Positions 52,588 through 60,771 of a stretch of DNA of 64,000 nucleotides are shown here, in pieces. The DNA comes from Desulfobulbaceae bacterium. Its GTDB lineage: Bacteria; Desulfobacterota; Desulfobulbia; Desulfobulbales; SURF-16. The translations under genes and the position numbers were made by a program. The notes beneath the pieces were generated by a model. That model did no database searches. It was not told the DNA's origin and saw only the letters and a program-made list of their open reading frames with translations. Location of the stretch: the NCBI GenBank assembly GCA_023230525.1, contig JALNXE010000005.1, positions 1 through 64,000 of the forward strand. The letters run 5' to 3'. How positions within the stretch are numbered: position 1 is the first letter of the stretch; each line of letters begins with the position of its first letter.

Positions 52588-53241
52588 ATGCAGAAGAAAA
52601 TGCTTGCCCCCTCTATTCTTTCCGCCGATTTTTCGCGGCTGGGGGAAGAGATTAACGACGTGATCAAGGCCGGCGCCGATGTCATCCATGTGGATGTCAT
52701 GGACGGCCATTTTGTGCCCAACATCACCATCGGGCCGCTGGTGGTGGCGGCGGTGCGGAAGATCTGCCGGCACCCCCTGGACGTGCATCTGATGATCAGT
52801 GATGCCGACCGCTACCTTGAGGCCTTTGCCGAGGCCGGGGCGGACTGGATCACCGTGCATGTTGAGGCTTGCACCCATCTGCACCGCACCATCCAGCACA
52901 TCAGAAAGCTCGGAAAAAAGGCCGGAGTGGTGCTGAACCCCGCCACCTCGCTGGCAACCCTGGACTACATCCTGGAAGATGTTGATCTGGTGATGCTGAT
53001 GAGTGTCAATCCTGGTTTCGGCGGCCAGTCCTTTATCCCTTCCACCCTGGATAAAATCCGCGCCTTAAAGGCACGCATCGATCAGCTCGGGCTTTCGACG
53101 GGCATTGAAATTGACGGCGGGGTAAGCCCTGCTAATATCAGTGCCATCTCCGCCGCCGGCGCCAATATCTTCGTGGCCGGTTCCGCGGTTTTCTCCGGCG
53201 ACTACCTCCAGACGGTGGCGGCGCTCAAAAGCCGCTGGTAG
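52588..53241 (+). CDS. rpe: Ribulose-phosphate 3-epimerase
   Basis: A 217-residue TIM barrel that interconverts ribulose 5-phosphate and xylulose 5-phosphate in the pentose phosphate pathway. Motifs: APSILSADFSRLGEEI, VIHVDVMDGHFVPNITIGP, LDVHLMISDADRY, LVMLMSVNPGFGGQSF and IEIDGGVSPANI, giving the metal-binding His/Asp pairs. AAGGA lies upstream of ATG 52588. It closes the lgt-M16-rpe cluster and is convergent with the long repeat-rich membrane protein gene, with 11 bases between. Confidence 0.95.
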   Translation: MQKKMLAPSILSADFSRLGEEINDVIKAGADVIHVDVMDGHFVPNITIGPLVVAAVRKICRHPLDVHLMISDADRYLEAFAEAGADWITVHVEACTHLHRTIQHIRKLGKKAGVVLNPATSLATLDYILEDVDLVMLMSVNPGFGGQSFIPSTLDKIRALKARIDQLGLSTGIEIDGGVSPANISAISAAGANIFVAGSAVFSGDYLQTVAALKSRW

Positions 53242-53252
53242 AAAATCCCCTG

Positions 53253-55364
53253 CTAGCGTAACCCCACGGCGTCGCTCTCCGCATTGCCCGCCATACCCCA
53301 GAGCGCCGACTTGCGGCGGGAGGTGGTCCGCACCTTGACATCTTTGGAGTCACTTTGCCCTGCGGCATCCACTGCCGTGACCCGCAGCACGGGTCCGGGC
53401 TCCGTTGAGGTGTAAAAGGAGGAGGGCATGGCAAAGGTGATAATGGAGCCCTGCTCATTGTTCTTTTTAATCTGCACCGGCACCCCGGATATCTGCTCCC
53501 AGCGGAAGCTCAGCGTGCTTCTGGCCTCATCCCTGGTGGGGCTGGCATCAATGCGCACCGTTTCCCCGACCATATAGGTGCCGGCCATTTCCCCGAGGCG
53601 TATTTCCGGCGCCAGATCGCCGCGCCTGACCAGCATGGTCACCTTGCCCAGCCCGGAACTCAGCCCCCCCTTTTTAAAACGGTAATGCAGAACATCCTTG
53701 CCGCTAAAGGCGGGATCAGGCCGGTAGACATACCTGCCGCCATCGACTTTACTCAGGCTGCCCTTCAGCCGGGAATCGTCAACCTCAACGGAGACCTTGG
53801 CGCTGTAAGGGCTGTGATTCGCCTCACGCCAGATACGAGCCCAGTCTATTATCACCTTAGCGGTGCTTGCCGTATCAAAGGTCTTGTTCTTGGCAAAGAC
53901 CTTCGCCCTGGCCGCCTTGAAAGATTTTTTCGCCGCCTCTGCCCGCTGCTTTTCCTTTTCCACCGCCAGTTTGGCCAAATTCGGCCCGGTAATGACCACC
54001 TTGGCCAGAGCGCTGCTCTCTTTTCCATCACTGGCCTTGTACTCGAAGCGGTCCTCGCCCGGGAAATCATTATTCGGCAGATAAACCAGCGCGGGGGCCT
54101 CGCCGGACAGCCGGCCATGCTGCGGCGGGGTGGCCACCTCATAGGTGACCGTGTCGCCGTCATCATCCTTGGCGCTGAGGGGCACTGCTACCTCCCCTCC
54201 GGTTTCCGGCATGGTAAACAGGCTGTCACCGACCACCGGCACATGATTGACAGCCGCCTGGGGTTGCGGCTCCTCCACCTTGGCCACCGGCTCGGCACTC
54301 TGCATGGGAATCGCCGGTTCCTTTTTTGGACCGGACCGCAAAAAATAAACCCCCGAAGCCACGACAAGGGCGAGACAAACGGCGATAACCGTGGCAACGG
54401 TCTTGTTGATCGACGCAGGCAGAAAGGGAAGAACACCGCCTGTTCCCTGGTCTTTGGCAGGTTTTTCATGGTTCATATTATCAATGTCACCGGCCACGGT
54501 TACTTCGCCGGAGGATGTCTTATTCGACTTGGCTGTATCGCCTACCTCCTGGAAATCATCATCTCCCTCCAGCACATCGGCGAGATCCATCTCCTCGGCC
54601 GGGAACGGCTCTTCCGCCTCATCATCGTCCAGCCCTGAAAAAAGCTGATCAATTTCATCCTGATCCACATCCAGCCCTTGGCCACGACCAACCTCGCCGG
54701 CTGGACCGGCTGCCAGGAAGTCACTGGCCGCAAGCTCTTTTTCCTCTTTGTCAGCCCCGCGCAGCAGCGCATCGATATTGTCCTGATCAAGCTCTCCCGA
54801 ATCCCCGGCCTGGGGAGAATCGTCATCATCAGCCCCTAAAAGAAGATCAATATTGGCCTGGTCAAGTTCCCCGCTGCCGGTCTCCTCCTGCTGCCCAGGA
54901 GCGGCAGTCTGTTGGCCGGGGCGTTCCTCCAAACCGCCGAGCAGGGCATCAATATTGGCCTGGTCCAGCTCTACCGGGGCATTGTCACCCAGGGCTTCGG
55001 CAGATTTTGCTTCTCCGTCATCGTCATCCTCCCCGCTGCCGCCCAGCAGGGCATCAATGTTGGCCTGATCCAGTTCCACCGAGGTGTTGTCTGCCGCCTC
55101 CGCCGGTGCCGCCGCCTTTTGCTCCCCAACTTCCAGGTTGCCCCCCAGCAGGGCGTCTATATTGGCCTGGTCCAGATCCACCGAGGCGTTGTCGGCCGGC
55201 GGAGCTTCTGCCTTACCCGTCTCCGGTTCAGAGGCCCCGGACTCCACGCCACTCAGCAGGGCATCGATGTTCTCCTGGTCAAGTTCCCCGGAAAATTCGT
55301 CCGCATCATCCAGATCTTCGAGCCAGTCATCCAGATCAGAGGTTGTCTGTTTTTCGTCCGCCAT
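53253..55364 (-). CDS. Single-pass membrane protein with seven FliM-N-like motifs and Ig/cadherin-like modules
   Basis: A 703-residue protein. Residues 1-300 are strongly acidic and carry seven copies of a 13-residue motif (consensus ELDQANIDALLGG) at residues 27, 63, 97, 132, 166, 191 and 232. The last copy, DVDQDEIDQLFSG, is closest to the FliM/FliY N-terminal peptide (LSQxEIDALLxG) that binds phosphorylated CheY. One membrane helix (about 322-342, TVATVIAVCLALVVASGVYF) follows. The periplasmic part has a cadherin/Big-like module (about 375-455, DDDGDTVTYEVATPPQHGRL), a Lys/Ala-rich helix and two further beta modules. It has no signal sequence, so the motifs are cytoplasmic. It is last in a four-gene cluster with FlgO-like proteins. 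I know no named family. Confidence 0.8.
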   Translation of the reverse strand: MADEKQTTSDLDDWLEDLDDADEFSGELDQENIDALLSGVESGASEPETGKAEAPPADNASVDLDQANIDALLGGNLEVGEQKAAAPAEAADNTSVELDQANIDALLGGSGEDDDDGEAKSAEALGDNAPVELDQANIDALLGGLEERPGQQTAAPGQQEETGSGELDQANIDLLLGADDDDSPQAGDSGELDQDNIDALLRGADKEEKELAASDFLAAGPAGEVGRGQGLDVDQDEIDQLFSGLDDDEAEEPFPAEEMDLADVLEGDDDFQEVGDTAKSNKTSSGEVTVAGDIDNMNHEKPAKDQGTGGVLPFLPASINKTVATVIAVCLALVVASGVYFLRSGPKKEPAIPMQSAEPVAKVEEPQPQAAVNHVPVVGDSLFTMPETGGEVAVPLSAKDDDGDTVTYEVATPPQHGRLSGEAPALVYLPNNDFPGEDRFEYKASDGKESSALAKVVITGPNLAKLAVEKEKQRAEAAKKSFKAARAKVFAKNKTFDTASTAKVIIDWARIWREANHSPYSAKVSVEVDDSRLKGSLSKVDGGRYVYRPDPAFSGKDVLHYRFKKGGLSSGLGKVTMLVRRGDLAPEIRLGEMAGTYMVGETVRIDASPTRDEARSTLSFRWEQISGVPVQIKKNNEQGSIITFAMPSSFYTSTEPGPVLRVTAVDAAGQSDSKDVKVRTTSRRKSALWGMAGNAESDAVGLR
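54633..55286 (-). repeat. Seven-fold coding repeat (FliM-N-like peptides)
   Basis: DNA encoding the seven LDQxNID motifs of the gene above (residues 27-244). The first five copies are spaced 36, 34, 35 and 34 residues apart, then 25 and 41. The 13-residue motifs are nearly invariant in copies 2-4, while the linkers differ in sequence and are rich in Asp, Glu, Ala, Pro and Gln. Conservation of motif but not linker suggests selection on the peptide rather than recent tandem duplication. Confidence 0.85.
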
Positions 55365-55378
55365 GGCCTGACCCTTTG

Positions 55379-55921
55379 TCAGTTATTCTTGTAACTTTCC
55401 ACGTAGGAATGTAAAAACCGGTAGATAGGTTCAGACATCTCCACACTCACCACATGGGACCGCCCCTCACCGACAAAATTTCTGCCGCTGATACGAACCC
55501 GCAGGTAACCATCCACCTCCTCAATGACACCTTCCATCGTCTGGGGAAAATTATCTGCTGCCAGGTAATTTGCAGCCGGAGCACTGTTGATCATGGCGGC
55601 CATCTGATCCGCCAGGGTGATGCCGAGCATGGTCATTTTATGGACCTGATAATCGCCGACCACGGCAAACGGGGACACCTCCACCGCTTGCGGCCCATAA
55701 AAGCCCTGGAAGACCCCGCTGGCATCATCACAGATCAGGGTGACCAGCTCGGCCAGATTGGAATATCGCTGGTAGCTGATCTGCTTGGGGTACTCGTCTG
55801 CGGTAATCATTTCCCCCCCGGCTTCATCCATGGCCCACAGGGGTGGGGCAAGGGCGGCGGCCAGCAAAGGCAGGGCCAAGGCCGCCCCGCATCCCAACAG
55901 CATTTTGTGCAATGTCTTCAC
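55379..55921 (-). CDS. Exported protein, FlgO-cluster partner
   Basis: A 180-residue protein. GTG 55921 is preferred because GGAGG sits 9 bases upstream; ATG 55930 directly abuts the GGAGG. It has a signal peptide (LLGCGAALALPLLAAALAPPLWA). The mature part includes AVEVSPFAVVGDYQVHKMTM, LGITLADQMAAMINSAP and DGYLRVRISGRNFVGEGR. The pattern of a beta strand followed by LGITLADQM recalls the FlgO/TolB-N-like fold, as in its upstream neighbours, but I cannot assign it firmly. Only 14 bases separate it from the repeat-rich membrane protein gene. Confidence 0.7.
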   Translation of the reverse strand: MKTLHKMLLGCGAALALPLLAAALAPPLWAMDEAGGEMITADEYPKQISYQRYSNLAELVTLICDDASGVFQGFYGPQAVEVSPFAVVGDYQVHKMTMLGITLADQMAAMINSAPAANYLAADNFPQTMEGVIEEVDGYLRVRISGRNFVGEGRSHVVSVEMSEPIYRFLHSYVESYKNN

Positions 55922-55947
55922 GTTGATCATCCTCCCGTGTCCGGCGA

Positions 55948-56700
55948 TTAATTATTCATTCCCCGGACAGTAATGGTCGACGGCTGCTCACCTCCCTGAA
56001 AAAAGGCAAGCAGATCCCGGGTGAAAGGCATGGTGTAGCGCCAGGATGATTTTACCAGCCCGTCCTGCAGGCTCACCAGTCTTCCCTGGACGATCAGGGT
56101 TTTCCGGGTATTGCTGAAGGTCGACACCACGACATAATCGAGCTCAGGGGCAATATTGGCCAGTTCACCGACATTCTGGGTCAGGATGAACTCGCCGGTC
56201 TGGGCAATAATATTGATCTCCTTGCCCAGCCGCAGTTCGGTTACCTTCAGCCCCCGGTCAGCCAGGTCGGTCAGCAGATACTCGGCCATGACCCGGCCGA
56301 ACTCCGTATCGCGTTTGAGATCGGACAAAGGTACCGCGGCAACCACGGCAACCCGGGCGGAATAGTTCTTTTCGCCATCCTCCTTCAGTTCGTAAAAGAC
56401 CTTGCCGGCCACCTCCTTGGAAATATCAGAGAGCTGGCTTTCCGTTGCCTGGGAACGGGAACTTTCCGGCATGTATTGATAAATCCGGTATCGGTGGGCG
56501 ATGGGGGCGGGCATCAGCCCGTTTTGCTCCATGCCCTCGGTGCCCTTCTTCTCCTCAACCTTGAGATAGGCATTGGGGGATGAAGCCCCGCTCTCGTTAA
56601 TCACCGGTTGACTTTCCGGTGCCGGGGCCTTGGCGCAGGCAAAGTTAAAAAGCGCCAGCAGAGCCGCGCAGACCGCCACCTTGATCATTGTTATCTTCAT
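55948..56700 (-). CDS. FlgO-like envelope protein, possible lipoprotein
   Basis: A 250-residue exported protein with AGGGG before ATG 56700. The signal is followed by a cysteine (ALLALFNFACAKAPAP); the lipobox is imperfect, so lipid attachment is possible but not certain. The mature domain has VAVVAAVPLSDLKRDTEFGRV, MAEYLLTDLADRGLKVTELR, GEFILTQNVGELA and YVVVSTFSNTRKTLIVQGRL. This is the order seen in the FlgO family of Vibrio flagellar outer-membrane proteins. It is second of four genes in the cluster, 18 bases before a partner gene. Confidence 0.75.
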   Translation of the reverse strand: MKITMIKVAVCAALLALFNFACAKAPAPESQPVINESGASSPNAYLKVEEKKGTEGMEQNGLMPAPIAHRYRIYQYMPESSRSQATESQLSDISKEVAGKVFYELKEDGEKNYSARVAVVAAVPLSDLKRDTEFGRVMAEYLLTDLADRGLKVTELRLGKEINIIAQTGEFILTQNVGELANIAPELDYVVVSTFSNTRKTLIVQGRLVSLQDGLVKSSWRYTMPFTRDLLAFFQGGEQPSTITVRGMNN

Positions 56701-56757
56701 CGCTTCACCCCTTTGTCTAAAAGCAAACCGTACATTTTAAGTACATAGGTTTTCCCC

Positions 56758-57426
56758 TTACATTTCAAGTTCTTTCATGTAAATCACCCCTGCCGAGTGC
56801 TTCTGGGCGGCGGCGGAATCCTGCAGCATCCAGTCGCCCAGCGCATTGCGCGGAAAAATAACCGTGGTGCCGGACAAGAGTTCGCCCCCCCGGTTGTCGA
56901 CAATGCTGGCATTGACGATAATTTCCTTATCCCCCACCAGATAGGTGCCGGTAAGCATGGCCCGGGCCTCATGGGCAGAAGGGATCTCGTCCGGGTTGCG
57001 GGACAGGCCGAATTCGCCTCTTTTTTCCTGCACCACCACCCCGAGACTCTTGCGCATGTCAATGACCCGAAAGGCATAACGCTGCATTTCGTTCATCAGC
57101 TGCCCGGCCACATAGCGGCCGAAGGACGAGGTTCTGTAGAGATTATTGATATCGACAAAGGTAGTGACCACCAGTCCGTCAGCCAGGGTGCCGTTCACCG
57201 GATCAGGATCGGCCAGCAGGACGACCAGGTCATCCGCCAGGGCCTGAATCTTCCGCACCAGCTCGTCCGCCTCGTTTTGGGCGGCATCCGGCGCGGCGCG
57301 GAATCTTTCCGGCTCAAGGTAGGTGGGAGTCATCCCCGCCTCATTGGACTGAAATGATTGTGCCGGCCCGCAAAAAACAGCCAGGGAAAAAACCGACAAC
57401 AGCAGCAGTGATTTTATCTGAGACAT
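56758..57426 (-). CDS. FlgO-family exported protein
   Basis: A 222-residue protein. ATG 57426 is chosen, AAGG lying 9 bases upstream, giving a signal peptide (MSQIKSLLLLSVFSLAVF onward). The FlgO-type domain shows DGLVVTTFVDINNLYRTSSF, GRYVAGQLMNEMQRYAFRV, IDMRKSLGVVVQEKRGEFGL and LTGTYLVGDKEIIVNASIVD. In Vibrio, FlgO with FlgP and FlgT supports the flagellum at the outer membrane. Here no flagellar structural gene is nearby. It heads the four-gene cluster; its promoter would share the gap with the divergent EAL gene. Confidence 0.8.
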   Translation of the reverse strand: MSQIKSLLLLSVFSLAVFCGPAQSFQSNEAGMTPTYLEPERFRAAPDAAQNEADELVRKIQALADDLVVLLADPDPVNGTLADGLVVTTFVDINNLYRTSSFGRYVAGQLMNEMQRYAFRVIDMRKSLGVVVQEKRGEFGLSRNPDEIPSAHEARAMLTGTYLVGDKEIIVNASIVDNRGGELLSGTTVIFPRNALGDWMLQDSAAAQKHSAGVIYMKELEM

Positions 57427-57653
57427 ATGTTTCATCCTTATCAATGTGGTCCGGGCTGCGGGAACAGTAAACACAGTAAACACGCGCATGCCCGCTCTAT
57501 GGACAATCAGCATCTGATAATCCATCCTGGACGGTTTCTTTCTTTTCCTGTAAAATCTAACATCGGTATAAACAGTCAGTACCTTTAATAAAAAATGAAC
57601 TGGGCATCATCCTTTTACGATATCAGCCAAGGTGCCTAAAACAGGAATGCAGC

Positions 57654-59333
57654 ATGCCGCCGGCAACCCTCCCCCTTCACTCCTTTATTGAAAACTGGCG
57701 GAAACCGGCGGGACTCAGGGCTGCTGCCGTGATTTTCACCATCGAGATTCTCCTGGCGGCTGTCACCGCCATCGTTTATTACACCGGCGGCACCAGTTTT
57801 TCCTGGCTTCATCTGATGTATGTTCCCATCATCATAGCCGCCGCCGTGTTCAGAATCAGCGGCGGCGTGACTGCCGCCCTTGCCGCCGGTCTGCTGATTG
57901 GACCATGGATGCCCCTTTATGTGCCCGAGGGCATTCCCCAGGAAACGGCAAACTGGCTGTTCCGCATCTTTTTCTTTTTGATTGCCGCCATCCTTACCGG
58001 ACTGTTCTCAAAATGGTTCAACGACCAGATAGACCGGGCCCAGCAGCAGTCGCTGCATGACCCGCTGACCGGCCTCCCCAATTATCTGTCCCTGCAGAAT
58101 TTTCTGCAGCAGGTGCTGGAGCGGCCCGGGAACGGCAGGCCCCCCTTGGCCGTGGCCGTCATCATCATCAGCAACCTGCAACAGATCGTTGACACCCTGA
58201 GTTACCGCTCAGCCAATGTTCTCGCCCTGCAGATCGCCGACCGGCTCCGCCACGCCTCCCTGCCCCAGGCAACATTCTATAAACTGCAGAACAATATTCT
58301 GGCCATTGCCGCCCACGATGCTGAACCGCATCATTTTATCAAACTATGCCGCCAGGTTACCCAGAACCTGAAAGAACCTTTTTACTTTGAGGAAATTCCG
58401 GTCATTATCAACATGCACGTGGGTGTGGTGAGCAATGAAGAAAAAAGGGAAAGCCCGGATGAAATGATTCAAAAGGCCAGCGTTGCCGCCCACTTTGCCG
58501 AGGAACAGAACCTGCTCTACTCGGCCTATAATAAAAATTTTGACAACAGCAGCGTGAAACGGCTGTCGCTGCTGGGCACCATGAAGGAAGCCCTGCTGGC
58601 GGATGAGCTTATCCTCTTTCTGCAGCCCAAGGTTGCCATTGCCACGGGGACAATCGTCGGCGCCGAGGCCCTGATCCGCTGGCAGCATCCGCGGCACGGT
58701 TTGCTTTCTCCCGAAATGTTTGTGCCTGAAGCGGAAAAAACCTGGCTCATCCATCCCCTTGCCCTGTTTGCCGTAAAAGCCGGCCTCAGGCAACTGCAGC
58801 ACTGGCAGGATGCCGGCCATGATCTGACCCTGTCCATCAACCTCACCTCCCATAATATCCAGGATCGCAGCCTCATCGCGGAACTGATCGAATTAGTCAA
58901 GCATTTCAACATCAATGCCGCCAACCTGGAAATCGAGATTACCGAGCGATCCCTGATTACGGACATGAAAACAGCGGCAGAGGTGCTCACCTCCCTGAAA
59001 AACATCGGCATCAAAATCTCCATTGACGATTTCGGCAGCGGCTACTCCGCCTCAAGCTATCTGCAGACCCTGCCTATCGATACCGTCAAGATCGACCAGA
59101 GCCTGATCGGCAATCTCTTTTCCTCCTCCCTCAACACCTCTCTGGTGAAACACATCCTGGCAGCGGCCCGTGATCTTAACCTGACCACGGTGGCCGAAGG
59201 AGTGGAGTCACGAGAGCTTTTTAATATTCTCGGGGAAATGGGCTGCGATCAGGCCCAAGGTTACTATATCAGCAAACCTCTGGCGGAAAATGAATTCACC
59301 ACCTGGCTGAGCACTTCCCCTTGGCACTTGTGA
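57654..59333 (+). CDS. Membrane GGDEF(degenerate)-EAL c-di-GMP phosphodiesterase
   Basis: A 559-residue protein with AGGA 7 bases before ATG 57654. Residues 1-125 hold about four or five membrane segments (AVIFTIEILLAAVTAIVYYT, MYVPIIIAAAVF, LFRIFFFLIAAILTGLF). The GGDEF domain (about 135-290) starts DPLTGLPNYLSLQNFL but has lost the GG[DE]EF signature. The EAL domain (about 300-555) keeps EALIRW, LSINLTSHN, LEIEITERSL, IDDFGSGYSAS, VKIDQSLIG, VAEGVES and the QGYYISKP end. It should therefore hydrolyse c-di-GMP at the membrane and oppose the two cyclases in the window. It is divergent from the FlgO-like cluster. Confidence 0.92.
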   Translation: MPPATLPLHSFIENWRKPAGLRAAAVIFTIEILLAAVTAIVYYTGGTSFSWLHLMYVPIIIAAAVFRISGGVTAALAAGLLIGPWMPLYVPEGIPQETANWLFRIFFFLIAAILTGLFSKWFNDQIDRAQQQSLHDPLTGLPNYLSLQNFLQQVLERPGNGRPPLAVAVIIISNLQQIVDTLSYRSANVLALQIADRLRHASLPQATFYKLQNNILAIAAHDAEPHHFIKLCRQVTQNLKEPFYFEEIPVIINMHVGVVSNEEKRESPDEMIQKASVAAHFAEEQNLLYSAYNKNFDNSSVKRLSLLGTMKEALLADELILFLQPKVAIATGTIVGAEALIRWQHPRHGLLSPEMFVPEAEKTWLIHPLALFAVKAGLRQLQHWQDAGHDLTLSINLTSHNIQDRSLIAELIELVKHFNINAANLEIEITERSLITDMKTAAEVLTSLKNIGIKISIDDFGSGYSASSYLQTLPIDTVKIDQSLIGNLFSSSLNTSLVKHILAAARDLNLTTVAEGVESRELFNILGEMGCDQAQGYYISKPLAENEFTTWLSTSPWHL

Positions 59334-59443
59334 AAATTAGCCCTGGCCTGGACTGAGATTCCATGCTATACAACAGCCCACCGGACAGACAGGCCAGTTC
59401 GCAGCGGTTGCCTGCCATAACTTTTAACGCCAATGAATGACCG

Positions 59444-59944
59444 ATGAGCAGCAAGGAAATGTTTCTGGAGGATGAGGTTTTCATTATTGAGGATGCCGGC
59501 GGCGAGATGCCGGAAGTGGCGATGCACGGCTCTCTGTATTTTCTGTGCAGCGACCCGGAGGGACCGGGCCTCTCCCTGGAAAAACAGGATCACCTCCCCC
59601 TGAAAAAGGCGGTGATCAACCGTTATCAAACCATTATTCTCCGGGACCTGCAGCCGGAGAACAGAAAAAAAAGCATCTATCGCGGGCTGCAGAGAAGCGC
59701 CATCAACTGGCGGCGCCTGAAGCTTTTTGCCGAGGCGCAAAATCTGGATACCGGCCATGTGCGCCAAAAGGTTGCCGCAGCCCTGGTCTCTTTCCTGGAG
59801 CAGGAGATCTGCTTCGTCAGGCTTGGTGAGAGATCCTGCATCAACTGCAGCCGGCAGACCCTCTGTGAGTTTGCCGGAGAACTGGGCCTCTGCAGCGAAG
59901 ACCTGGCCGCGGGCTGGCAGGATCTCTGCTGTGGGCAGGAGTGA
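59444..59944 (+). CDS. Hypothetical Cys-rich C-terminus protein
   Basis: A 166-residue protein of unknown family. It opens with an acidic segment (EMFLEDEVFIIEDAGGEMPE). The middle is basic and helical, with DLQPENRKKSIYRGLQRSAI and NWRRLKLFAEAQ. It ends with six cysteines in about 40 residues (SCINCSRQTLCEFAG, LCSEDLAAG and LCC), which may bind a metal. No signal peptide or membrane helix is seen. A weak purine-rich stretch (GATGAGCAGCAAGG) is near the start. It is probably monocistronic, ending before a terminator that belongs to the opposite gene. Confidence 0.65.
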   Translation: MSSKEMFLEDEVFIIEDAGGEMPEVAMHGSLYFLCSDPEGPGLSLEKQDHLPLKKAVINRYQTIILRDLQPENRKKSIYRGLQRSAINWRRLKLFAEAQNLDTGHVRQKVAAALVSFLEQEICFVRLGERSCINCSRQTLCEFAGELGLCSEDLAAGWQDLCCGQE

Positions 59945-59995
59945 GGAGACGATAATCTTTGCAAAAGCCGTTCCGGAGAGGCTGGAGCAATTTTC

Positions 59996-60023
59996 CAAAA
60001 AAAAAGCCGGGGCAATGCCCGGC
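59996..60023 (-). terminator. Terminator of the VPLPA-protein gene
   Basis: On the minus strand GCCGGG and CCCGGC flank a 6-base loop, and nine or more T follow (plus-strand A run 59997-60005). It lies about 30 bases past the stop of the gene at 60054. The convergent plus-strand gene may use the same stem. Confidence 0.8.
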
Positions 60024-60053
60024 CTTTCGCAAACTTCTCTGCTGATTTCGCGG

Positions 60054-60596
60054 TTAGTTCTTTTTGCGGTAAGCAATCAAGCCAGCCAGACTGGAACCCA
60101 GGAGCCAGACCGCTCCGGGCAGGGGGACCTCGCTGGTATCCACGGTCAGCACCGCTTTGTCATAATTGAAATTATCCACGTCAAAGGGCAGAGTAAATCC
60201 CAAATCAGAATCAACGTTGAGGTTGAAAAACCCGTTATCTGTCAGGGCATCCGTAATAATGTTCGCATTGATATAGGTGGCCACATGGTTACCCTCACCC
60301 CACAGGGAGATGCCGAGGAACTGCCCATCAACCTCATCGAGGTTGGCATGCATCATGGATAACACGCTAGGGTTCGAATCATTGAGATAGATGGCAAGAG
60401 TTGCGCCGGTGATGGTGGAGAGATCAAGGATGCTGCCGGTGACATCAAACTCATGCTCGACAGAGGAGACGCCAGCAGCCCCCATGAGGATATCTGCCGG
60501 ATCATAGCTGAAATTATATGTAGCAGCCTGTGAAGAGGCGGCATACCCGAATGAAATCCCCGCGGCCAGCAAACCAACCAGTAACCTGCGCATCAT
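60054..60596 (-). CDS. VPLPA/PEP-CTERM-type sorted exported protein
   Basis: A 180-residue exported protein with a signal peptide (LLVGLLAAGISFGYAASSQA) and GAGGG 6 bases before ATG 60596. The mature part is a beta-rich domain (GSILDLSTITGATLAIYLND). The C-terminus has the tripartite sorting signal VPLPGAVWLLGSSLAGLIAY followed by RKKN, the VPLPA variant of PEP-CTERM signals recognised by exosortases. The protein should be cleaved at the membrane and released to the surface or an extracellular matrix. No exosortase gene is in the window. Confidence 0.9.
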   Translation of the reverse strand: MMRRLLVGLLAAGISFGYAASSQAATYNFSYDPADILMGAAGVSSVEHEFDVTGSILDLSTITGATLAIYLNDSNPSVLSMMHANLDEVDGQFLGISLWGEGNHVATYINANIITDALTDNGFFNLNVDSDLGFTLPFDVDNFNYDKAVLTVDTSEVPLPGAVWLLGSSLAGLIAYRKKN

Positions 60597-60771
60597 AAAT
60601 ATCCCTCATTTTGCTTGTTAGTTATTCAATCAACTTACTTGTCAGTATTTTTTAGCCATAACACACTTTTTGATCCGATGCACTGATAAATAAATTATGC
60701 AAAAAAATTTCCCGCAATATTTGCGAGCATTAGGAAGCCTGAGGGATGAATAGGGTTAAAGGGAATGACCG

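Noticed and set aside
53253..55364. Flagellar switch protein FliM or FliN for the repeat-rich protein
   Set aside because: Only the short N-terminal peptide motif is shared; no FliM middle domain or SpoA domain is present, and it has a membrane helix with periplasmic beta modules.
60361..60385. GGTTCGAATC resembling a tRNA T-loop
   Set aside because: It lies inside the VPLPA-protein gene in a codon context (Asp-Ser-Asn-Pro) and no acceptor or anticodon stems can be drawn around it.
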